64,000 nt of DNA. It comes from Clostridia bacterium (GTDB taxonomy: Bacteria; Bacillota; Clostridia; Acetivibrionales; DSM-2933). The position numbers were made by a program, and so were the translations under genes. This document shows positions 42,880-50,546 of this stretch, one piece after another; the stretch's first letter is position 1, and the number at the start of each line of letters is the position of its first letter. The stretch spans positions 1-64,000 of the forward strand of contig JAOABQ010000005.1 of the NCBI GenBank assembly GCA_026418275.1, given 5' to 3'. The notes under the pieces are model-generated. The model was not told the origin of the DNA, made no database searches, and saw nothing but the letters and a program-made list of their open reading frames with translations.

Positions 42880-45800
42880 CTATATGCCTGTTTGAATGGT
42901 ATTCCATTCCGAAGCTGTAAACATTCCTCTGACATTATAGGAGGTTTTGCTGTCAAGCACACTGATAAAATCCTGGAATTTGTCAAAGTTTGTAACTGAA
43001 GTTGATTTCTTTGGATTCAATTCTCTAAATGTATCTTTAAATGGCTGCCATCCTATTGTATTTTTAATCATCAATAGTTTTGCCATAAGACCATCTGCTG
43101 AATACTTACCTACTGCTATTGTCTTATCATAACTATTTCCTGCATCTGTTTTAAAGAAAGTAAGTATATCTGCTCCTATATAGTCTTTACCTTCAAAATT
43201 CACTTTACCGTTTAAAGCTTCCAGTGCATAACAATATCTAAAGTTTGCCCACATTTCATCATCTTGCCATTCCCAAGATTCCTTATTAGAAATTGAATAA
43301 GGTGACATATTGAACAAATGTCCCATTTCGTGGAGAACTCCTGAGCACCAATCTCCATTATTTATTTTAACCATAGTATCTTTTACTTGCATTTTAGGCC
43401 ATCTCATGTACCTTGAACTACCAATAACATATGCCCAACCGACAGAATCTGCTGCAGTTACTGAATTAAGCGACATTGGCTTACCGTTAAATGGAACTCC
43501 ACCTACCAAGTCATTCATTTTTTCATATGCTGCATCTAAGTTTCCAATCCAAGCTGTAAACTTTTGCGGAGTAATATTTGTCAAATCATCTGCCTCAAAA
43601 GCTGTTTTAACATGAACACCACTTTGCGTTACTATTTCTGTATCTTCTACAATCAGAAGGTTGTCAAAATATACTTTTCCTTTTGCTTTTTGATCACCAT
43701 TATAATAACCCAAATCCAATCTAATATCCGTATATTCCCCTGCGTCTTCTTCTACTTGGAAACTTATTAATTTTTGCTGCCAAGCAGAAGTACCGAGAGA
43801 TTTATATCCTTCACTGCTAACACATGCTGGACCTGAAATTGTTCCACCCAAATGTTTATCTCTGGAAAGCATATTCTCTACTTTTATGCTTGCATAAATT
43901 TTATAGTGTTTACCGGGAGTTAATTTAAATCCCTTTACCCATGTACCCATAGCAAAGTCACTTGCACTTATGCTTAAACATTTTGAGCTATTTACACCTG
44001 CAGATTGTTCAACAGTATATGTAACATTTGGCTCATTAGAATGGTTCCATTCGAGATTTTGGTCTTCAAAATCCTCAAATTCAACAATATTTTCGTATTC
44101 TTCTATTGTTATATTATCAAAATACACCTTGCCTTTTGCATAAGCTCCGTAACCACCTAAGTTACAGAATAACATTTGATAGTTGTCTTTAACATACCAG
44201 ATAAGAGAAATTTTTTGCCAACCAGTATTATTATCTATATAAGCATATGACTGACCTTGTAATCCTATAATTCCTCTTCCCTGTAAGTTTTCACCCTTAA
44301 CATAAGCTGTAACCTTATAACATTTACCAACTTGGATAGGAACATTTTTATACCAAGCAGAATCTACATCCGTAGCTGATGCAATACTCAAACATTTTGA
44401 ATTGTTGATACCGCCTGAGTTTTCTATGGTAAAAGTTGCTCCGCCGCCAAAATTACTTGCTGCACTTTCACCATTTTCAAAATCAATAGTAGCCACTACT
44501 TTTTTAGATGGTTCAGGAATGATTTGATCAAATTCAACAATTTTGATTTCATCAAATGTTACTTTTCCTTTAGCAAGGTTATTTATTGTACCAAGTCCTA
44601 AAGTAATTTCAACATCTTTTGTTTTAGCTGTTTCTTTTGGTAATTCAAAGTCTACAAAAATTTCTTTATAATCACTCGTACCAGTTGAACCTACTTTGCT
44701 GCTTACTGCATTTTGTGCTGATAAGAATGCACCCATATCTACTTGTGAAGTTACATTTTCAAGCTTAACTTGTGCTTTGAGTCTGTATTTTCTGTTTGTT
44801 TCCAAGTTAACTGTTTTAGTCCATTTTGAATCTTGCAAATTTGCTGCATTAATGCTTAGAGCTTTACTATTATTTACTCCTGTTGTTTGCTCTAATGTAT
44901 ATGTAGTTCCTGTTTTTGCTGTATTTGTCCAAGTTGTTAATCCATTTTCCAAATTATCGTACTCATGATAATCTGTAATAACTATATTATCAAAATATAC
45001 TTTACCTTTTGCTTGAGCACCATATCCACCTAAGTTACAGAAAAGCCAAGAAAAATTCTCATTAGACTTTATTACAAAAGAAATTTTTTGCCAGTCAGTA
45101 GTATTTTGAATGTATGCATATTGTCCTTGCAACGCCACAATTCCTCTACCTTGAAGGTTTTCTCCTTTTACATATGCTGTAATTAATGTAGATTTACCTA
45201 CTCTGGTTTGAATACCTCTAAACCATGTTGCATCCACATCTGTAGATGAAGAAATACTCAAACATTTTGAATTATTTATTCCAGCTGCATTTTCAATTGC
45301 GAATGTCGATGTACCACCGAAATTACTTTTTGCTGCGTCAGCACTTTCACCTTCAAAGTCTATAACTCTTGTAATAGCACCATCAAGAGGAGTAGCTGCA
45401 GGAGCTGTTGTTTGTGCTGCTGTAGTTGTAGGGGTATTAGTTGGTGCGTTTGTCGGTGTGTTTGTCGGTGCGTTTGTCGGTGTGTTTGTCGGTGTGTTTG
45501 TCGGTCTAGGGGTGTTAGTTGGTGTATTTGTTGGTGTACTTTTTGGTGTGTTTGTCGGTGTAGGGGTATTGGTTGCACTTGGACCAGAAGTTACATTTAC
45601 TGTAATAGTACTGCTCGTAATTGTTCCAAAAGAATTAATAAGGTCACACTTGTATGTATAAGTTCCGTTTGATTTACCTGAAATTGCTTTTGCTACTGTT
45701 TGCGCATTCGGTGAATTATCTGTTAAAGTTTGTGTATGAACCACCACATTATTTTCATAAAGTTTATAAGTTGTTCCGTTATTGCCATACCACATATTCA

Positions 45801-45954
45801 TTGTGATATTAAAATTTCCATCTCCGTCCCAGTTATCATGTGCTAATGAAGGTGTTCCCGGTGCACCTGTTGCAGCTGCAAAAATTGCTCCACTAAAAGA
45901 AGTAATCGTGATTATAACAATCATAAACAAAGCTGCTATTTTTCTTGTTTTCAT
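42880..45954 (-). CDS. Secreted multi-domain protein with CBM-like repeats and HExxH metallopeptidase-like domain
   Basis: 1024 residues with a signal peptide (KIAALFMIVIITITSF, cleaved near IFAA). Residues 30-120 are an Ig-like domain of the kind found in clostridial chitinases (NITMNMWYGNNGTTYKLYEN). A long Thr/Pro/Asn linker (about 130-190) comes next. Four carbohydrate-binding domains (CBM4/9-like) follow, with repeated blocks such as NSKCLSISSSTDVDATW and KGKVYFDNIVI. The last 250 residues have the zinc motif HEMGH and downstream Glu residues, with PKKSTSVTNFDKF, resembling M60/enhancin-type gluzincins. It is probably a cell-surface or extracellular glycoprotein/mucin-type protease or other hydrolase. 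It is monocistronic with its own terminator. Confidence 0.82.
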   Translation of the reverse strand: MKTRKIAALFMIVIITITSFSGAIFAAATGAPGTPSLAHDNWDGDGNFNITMNMWYGNNGTTYKLYENNVVVHTQTLTDNSPNAQTVAKAISGKSNGTYTYKCDLINSFGTITSSTITVNVTSGPSATNTPTPTNTPKSTPTNTPTNTPRPTNTPTNTPTNAPTNTPTNAPTNTPTTTAAQTTAPAATPLDGAITRVIDFEGESADAAKSNFGGTSTFAIENAAGINNSKCLSISSSTDVDATWFRGIQTRVGKSTLITAYVKGENLQGRGIVALQGQYAYIQNTTDWQKISFVIKSNENFSWLFCNLGGYGAQAKGKVYFDNIVITDYHEYDNLENGLTTWTNTAKTGTTYTLEQTTGVNNSKALSINAANLQDSKWTKTVNLETNRKYRLKAQVKLENVTSQVDMGAFLSAQNAVSSKVGSTGTSDYKEIFVDFELPKETAKTKDVEITLGLGTINNLAKGKVTFDEIKIVEFDQIIPEPSKKVVATIDFENGESAASNFGGGATFTIENSGGINNSKCLSIASATDVDSAWYKNVPIQVGKCYKVTAYVKGENLQGRGIIGLQGQSYAYIDNNTGWQKISLIWYVKDNYQMLFCNLGGYGAYAKGKVYFDNITIEEYENIVEFEDFEDQNLEWNHSNEPNVTYTVEQSAGVNSSKCLSISASDFAMGTWVKGFKLTPGKHYKIYASIKVENMLSRDKHLGGTISGPACVSSEGYKSLGTSAWQQKLISFQVEEDAGEYTDIRLDLGYYNGDQKAKGKVYFDNLLIVEDTEIVTQSGVHVKTAFEADDLTNITPQKFTAWIGNLDAAYEKMNDLVGGVPFNGKPMSLNSVTAADSVGWAYVIGSSRYMRWPKMQVKDTMVKINNGDWCSGVLHEMGHLFNMSPYSISNKESWEWQDDEMWANFRYCYALEALNGKVNFEGKDYIGADILTFFKTDAGNSYDKTIAVGKYSADGLMAKLLMIKNTIGWQPFKDTFRELNPKKSTSVTNFDKFQDFISVLDSKTSYNVRGMFTASEWNTIQTGI
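45430..45560. repeat. Coding tandem repeat of the Thr-Pro-Asn linker
   Basis: About ten imperfect copies of a 12-nt unit (TGTTTGTCGGTG on the plus strand) encode alternating Pro-Thr-Asn-Thr in the linker of the large secreted protein. Copy number may vary between strains. The unit is strand-asymmetric, G/T-rich on the plus strand. Confidence 0.8.
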
Positions 45955-46321
45955 TTTTATTAACGCTCCCTCCAGAAATTTAAGTTTATTTATCTATATT
46001 AAAACCAATATGCCTATTTCTTTTCTGATGTAAGGATACTGGTATTGCTGTACACTCCTATTATTAGACAGTTTATGTCATTCCTTCTTTTGACCCCCCA
46101 GTGAACTAAAGTTTTTAGTCATCTATTAGTATACTAAAAGTCTTAATTTTGAAAAGTGTGAACTTTTTTCACCCTAAAGTCATTTATCTTAAAAACTATA
46201 TCACGACTAATGATGAGGATGATGATTAATATTTTCTATTTTTTAAATTAATTATGTACCTGAAAAAAAAATCAAATTTGAACAATATTATGAAAACTTT
46301 TTTTACAGGGAGGTAATGTAT

Positions 46322-46646
46322 ATGAAATTGATCATCAAAAAAATCACTATGATCACTGCATCATCAGCTATTACCCTTTCACTTTTTACATTTTGGTAAT
46401 GGCTAAGCCAGCTGAATCACCTAATGCATCAAGCACAAGTACTTCAGTAATCAGTACATTGAACTATATAAGTTGACTGAAGATCTCAATATTGAAAACA
46501 GTATAGAAGAACTTGAAAAAAGTCCTGTTCTCAAAGAATTGATTGAAACCAAAAAAGTTAAAATATTAGGAGCCAAATATGACATTTCTACCGGAAAGGT
46601 TACATTTGTAAAAAAACAGATAATTAATATAATGAATCAAATATGA
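46322..46646 (+). pseudogene. Remnant of an exported beta-carbonic anhydrase
   Basis: A GGGAGG site and ATG begin a signal peptide (MKLIIKKITMITASS, then a hydrophobic run) that stops early. A second frame gives MAKPAESPNASSTSTS. A third frame gives YKLTEDLNIENSIEEL, KSPVLKELIETKKVKILG and AKYDISTGKVTF, which is the C-terminal end of beta-carbonic anhydrases. The zinc-binding middle is missing. It is therefore a deleted and frameshifted pseudogene. Confidence 0.7.
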
Positions 46647-46713
46647 GGTTATCTAGAGGCATGTTAACTGGACAGCCCATTTCACAGGGTAAAAATAAAG
46701 GGAGGAGAAAAAT

Positions 46714-47697
46714 ATGAACATAAATAAACTTGGCGCAGTATCACTTGCAGTGATTATCTTAACGGGTACATTAACCTATGCAGCACCTGTAAATAAATTA
46801 GCCTTTAGCGAAGGAATTATAAAAAATGATCTACCTTCTGCTTCAGGAATGATTTATGATGATGGAAATTATTATATTGTAGGTGACGATTCACCTTACT
46901 TGTATAAAATGGACAGGAATTTCAACATCGAAGAGAAATTATTGCTGAAAGAATATCCTTTAGATACAAACGGCAGAATACCTAAAAGTGTTAAACCCGA
47001 TTTTGAGGCAATGGATAGTTTTAAATGGAAAAACGAAAATTGGATTATGATTATCGGATCGGGCTCAAAAGCTGTTAAAAGAGAAGTTGCCTTTTTGGTG
47101 AATGAAGGTGGAGCAAAAAAATTGGAAAAGAATATGGCTCCCTTCTATCAGCAGCTTGCTGCCGCAGCTGGATTCGGAAGCGAAGATATTGTAAACCTTG
47201 AGGGCTTTTGTGTCACAAAGGACCGTTTTTTGTTTGTTAACCGTTGTAACGCAGTGGCCAATATTATTTTTTCAGTTCCCAAGAAGGATTTTTTGATGTA
47301 TGTGGAAGGAAAAACTACAGCAGTTAAAGATATTAAGACATACAGGTTAGAATTGCCTCAGATTGATGGTTATTTAGCAGGGCTATCGGGCGCAGAATAT
47401 ATCGAAGATACTGACCAACTTGTACTTACTGCCTCTGTTGAAGTAACAGGGGACCCTATCAATGACGGTAAAATACTTGGTAGTTTTGTGGGTGTGATGC
47501 CATTGAAAAATTTAAAGGACAATATGGACGCAAGCAGTTTGTTCAGCATTCTTGAAAAAGAAGGAAAACCTTTTGTGACCAAAGTGGAATCCGTCGCTGT
47601 TTCAAAGGTTTCTAAAAATCTAATTAAAGGTGCTCTTGCCAGTGACAATGACGATGGAACATCGGTATTTTACAATTTCGAGTTAAAAATAAAATAA
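46714..47697 (+). CDS. Secreted propeller-like protein (DUF6929-like)
   Basis: 327 residues with a signal peptide (GAVSLAVIILTGTLTYAA, cleaved after YAA near residue 24). The mature part is built of beta-strands with motifs such as ASGMIYDDGNYYIVGDDSPYL, IEDTDQLVLTASVEVTGDP and PFVTKVESVAVSKV. It resembles the DUF6929/SdiA-regulated-type propeller proteins. No catalytic residues can be named. RBS GGGAGGAG is 9 nt before the ATG. It stands alone, with the left recQ-flanking repeat about 95 nt downstream. Confidence 0.75.
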   Translation: MNINKLGAVSLAVIILTGTLTYAAPVNKLAFSEGIIKNDLPSASGMIYDDGNYYIVGDDSPYLYKMDRNFNIEEKLLLKEYPLDTNGRIPKSVKPDFEAMDSFKWKNENWIMIIGSGSKAVKREVAFLVNEGGAKKLEKNMAPFYQQLAAAAGFGSEDIVNLEGFCVTKDRFLFVNRCNAVANIIFSVPKKDFLMYVEGKTTAVKDIKTYRLELPQIDGYLAGLSGAEYIEDTDQLVLTASVEVTGDPINDGKILGSFVGVMPLKNLKDNMDASSLFSILEKEGKPFVTKVESVAVSKVSKNLIKGALASDNDDGTSVFYNFELKIK

Positions 47698-47793
47698 AGT
47701 ACGGTATATACTTATAATTACTGCACCTCCAATGTTTTAGACTTGTTCCAAAGTGTCTCATAAAAAGCCTTCGACGGTTGCCGGATGTAAAAA

Positions 47794-47935
47794 ATCAATT
47801 TTGCTTAATTAACTTAAAGGCCGGGCTGGACTTAACCAAAGTTCTAGTCCTGTCTTTAAGGCAACTGTTCAAACAACATAATACAAGCCTCTTTGATTAG
47901 ATTATCTGCCCTGTTGCATCTATACTTTTTATGGG
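47794..47935 (+). repeat. Left inverted repeat flanking recQ (about 140 bp)
   Basis: This matches the reverse complement of 50280-50422 over essentially its whole length: ATTAACTTAAAGGCCGGG, CTGGACTTAACCAAAGTTCT, CAACTGTTCAAACAACATAA, TTTGATTAGATTATCTGCC and TTGCATCTATAC in order. It includes an AAAGGCCGG-type palindrome whose second arm is degraded here. Between this repeat and the recQ stop, an 88-codon open frame (47954-48220) overlaps recQ and is not recognised. Confidence 0.9.
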
Positions 47936-48182
47936 TTACAGCAGGATAGCCAAATGCGGAACCCATTTGAAACAACCGGAAATCTACCAGTACCATATTT
48001 ATACATTGATTCAATATACCTGTATTTAAGCAACCAGGACAGTAAAATTCTTCAAAGCTGCTTGTTGGAAAAACACGAAAAATATGCCCCCTTTTTTTTA
48101 CAAGACCTTGAAGCGGCTACAAGGACGGCTATTCGGTGCTTTAAGGCAACTCTACGGCATGGGTGGAATCCTGATGCTCCTA

Positions 48183-50222
48183 TTATTCTTCATCAGTCCC
48201 ATCCATTACCTCAATCTTAAACTTCAATCCATCCCATTCCATCAACAACTGTCCAAATTCTTTCCATGAATATTCAATTCCATCGGAAATTATTTTAGGA
48301 ACCTTGTCATTGCTCCTATCATCCCACAAAATAATTCCTGAAAGCATATTTCTGTCAAATTTTGGGTTACTTTCCTTAAATTGCGAAATATCGGTATGAC
48401 CAACTTGATGTTCATTCATATAATTTTTTATCAGTTCAATAAATGATTCGCCATACATATCAAACTTAGTTTCTCCAACACCGCTTATATTAAGCATTGA
48501 CTGTCTGTCGACAGGAAAATGTCTGCACATATCCTTTAATGTACTGTCATGGAATATGATATAGGGTGGTAAATTTTGTTTTTCTGCTATGTCCCTACGA
48601 AGGCTTCTAAGCATCTCAAACAGCTCCATGTTTGCTTTTACTTCAACCTTTTTAGTCTTGATACTCGTAGAAACAGGCGACATATCTGGAACATTCTTTT
48701 TAATTACTTTTTGGAAGACCTTTTCTTTGCCTTGTAAAACAGCATATGCCTTTTGAGTTAACCTAACGACAGGGTATTGTCCTTTAGTGACATAAAGATA
48801 GCCGTCTGCTGTCAGTTGGTTTATAATGTCAGTTATAGTACTGACATTATAAACCCTTAAAATTCCATAAGTTGACAGAGTGTCAAACTTGAGTTGGCGA
48901 ATCTTTTTGAGGTTAGAACCCTTAAGGACATTCGCTACCAACTGAGTTCCGTACTGCTCACCCATTCGCTTGATGCATGAAAATATTTTTTGCGCATCAA
49001 GCGTAATATCTGAAAGGATGCTTTCGCTATTGCAGCTTTCGCAGTTACCACAGGTTTCAGAGATACCAGTCTCTCCAAAATACTCAAGAATGTATTTGCG
49101 TAAGCATTTTGTAGTATGACAGTAATCTACCATCATTTGCAGTTTAGTGTACTCGTACTTTTTCCTTTCGGGCGGCAGTTGACTTTCATCCAAAAAGAAT
49201 CTTTGAATATGAGTATCCTGGGCTCCATACATAAGGATACATTCAGCATCATCACCGTCCCGTCCTGCCCGTCCGATTTCCTGGTAGTATGATTCCATGT
49301 TTTTGGGCATATTAAAGTGGATAACATAGCGAACATTTGACTTGTCAATTCCCATTCCGAAGGCGTTGGTAGCAACCATTACACGGATGCGGTCATAGAT
49401 GAAATTTTCCTGGCTCTTGTTTCGTTCTCCATCTTCCATTCCTGCATGGTATTTTCCAGCGTCAAAGCCCTTTTTTATTAAAACTTCATGCAGTTTGTCA
49501 ACTTCCTTTCGCGTAGCAGCATAGATAATTCCTGCTTGATTTTTATGGGATTCAAGGTAATCCACGATGAATTCCAGTTTGTTGGCTCCTTTTCTGACCG
49601 AAAAGAAGAGATTTTTACGGTCAAATCCGGTAACAAATATACCAGGACTTTTTAACTCCAACAATTTTACGATATCCATCTTTACACGTTCTGTGGCTGT
49701 TGCAGTAAAGGCAGTCAAAACAGGTCTTACAGGCAGTTGGTTTATAAATTGAGGCAATGTCAGGTAACTAGGGCGGAAATCATGTCCCCATTGAGATACA
49801 CAATGGGCTTCATCAATAGCAACCATAGAAATAGAAATGCTCTTTAACAGGTTTACAAACCTTTCGGATTCCAGTCTTTCAGGCGCTATGTACAAAAGCT
49901 TGAATTTCCCGTTATATGCTAAACGCATTTGTTGTTCCAGTTCCCACCATTCTAACGAACTGTTGATATAAGCCGATGGAATCCCAATATTATTTAATGC
50001 ATCTACCTGGTCTTTCATCAGTGAAATAAGGGGTGATACTACAATGGTTGTCCCGGGCATAAGAAGAGCAGGAACCTGGTAACAAATGGACTTTCCACCC
50101 CCTGTGGGCATAATGCCCAAAGTATCTGAAAAATTCATAATATTCTCTATAATTTTTTCCTGTCCTTGCCGGAAAGACGAATAACCGAAATATTTATGTA
50201 ATGTTTCCAGTGCTTTTTGCAT
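48183..50222 (-). CDS. recQ: ATP-dependent DNA helicase RecQ
   Basis: 679 residues. Helicase motifs are present: Walker A MPTGGGKSICYQ, motif II AIDEAHC, TATATERVK, and motif VI QEIGRAGRDGD. The RecQ zinc site is CLRKYILEYFGE with CGNCESCNS, and a winged-helix (RQC) domain follows. An HRDC domain occupies about 515-595 (ANMELFEMLRSLRRDIAEK). The last 75 residues (SGIILWDDRSNDKV) are an extra tail sometimes seen in Firmicutes RecQ. It is a 3'-5' helicase for recombination and fork repair in the cytoplasm. RBS AGGAATTAGGA is near the ATG. The gene with its flanks lies between two long inverted repeats. Confidence 0.94.
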   Translation of the reverse strand: MQKALETLHKYFGYSSFRQGQEKIIENIMNFSDTLGIMPTGGGKSICYQVPALLMPGTTIVVSPLISLMKDQVDALNNIGIPSAYINSSLEWWELEQQMRLAYNGKFKLLYIAPERLESERFVNLLKSISISMVAIDEAHCVSQWGHDFRPSYLTLPQFINQLPVRPVLTAFTATATERVKMDIVKLLELKSPGIFVTGFDRKNLFFSVRKGANKLEFIVDYLESHKNQAGIIYAATRKEVDKLHEVLIKKGFDAGKYHAGMEDGERNKSQENFIYDRIRVMVATNAFGMGIDKSNVRYVIHFNMPKNMESYYQEIGRAGRDGDDAECILMYGAQDTHIQRFFLDESQLPPERKKYEYTKLQMMVDYCHTTKCLRKYILEYFGETGISETCGNCESCNSESILSDITLDAQKIFSCIKRMGEQYGTQLVANVLKGSNLKKIRQLKFDTLSTYGILRVYNVSTITDIINQLTADGYLYVTKGQYPVVRLTQKAYAVLQGKEKVFQKVIKKNVPDMSPVSTSIKTKKVEVKANMELFEMLRSLRRDIAEKQNLPPYIIFHDSTLKDMCRHFPVDRQSMLNISGVGETKFDMYGESFIELIKNYMNEHQVGHTDISQFKESNPKFDRNMLSGIILWDDRSNDKVPKIISDGIEYSWKEFGQLLMEWDGLKFKIEVMDGTDEE

Positions 50223-50279
50223 GATATATCCTAATTCCTTTCATTAAATCCCTGATATAAATTATTATATCAAACTATT

Positions 50280-50422
50280 CCTATAAAAGGTATAGATGCA
50301 ACATGGCAGATAATCTAATCAAAGAACCTTGTTTTATGTTGTTTGAACAGTTGCTTTAAAGGCCGGACAGAACTTTGGTTAAGTCCAGCCCGGCCTTTAA
50401 GTTAATTTAAAGAAAATTGAGA
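50280..50422 (-). repeat. Right inverted repeat flanking recQ (about 140 bp)
   Basis: Inverted partner of 47794-47935. This copy keeps an intact palindrome: AAAGGCCGG and CCGGCCTTT with inner GGACTT/AAGTTC arms, able to form a long hairpin near 50363-50400. It ends 58 nt before the recQ start codon. 50423-50546 has nothing else. Confidence 0.9.
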
Positions 50423-50546
50423 TTTAAAAGTTTCATTGTGTCTAATCTAGTGTAAACACATTAACAAAAGACGTGAACAAGGAACAATTCAAATACTGGT
50501 TTTGTCGTTCCTGTTTGGACTACTCTACAATACTTTATCTCTTTAA

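Noticed and set aside
45430-45560. Possible CRISPR-like array
   Set aside because: The units are 12-nt coding repeats without spacers. No CRISPR array or cas gene was found anywhere in the window.
45360-45672. Long Cys/Val-rich open frames on the plus strand
   Set aside because: They are shadows of the Thr-Pro-Asn linker repeat of the minus-strand secreted protein.
47954-48220. 88-codon open frame between the left repeat and recQ
   Set aside because: It overlaps the recQ 3' end, lacks a clear ribosome site and resembles no family I know; kept only as a note.
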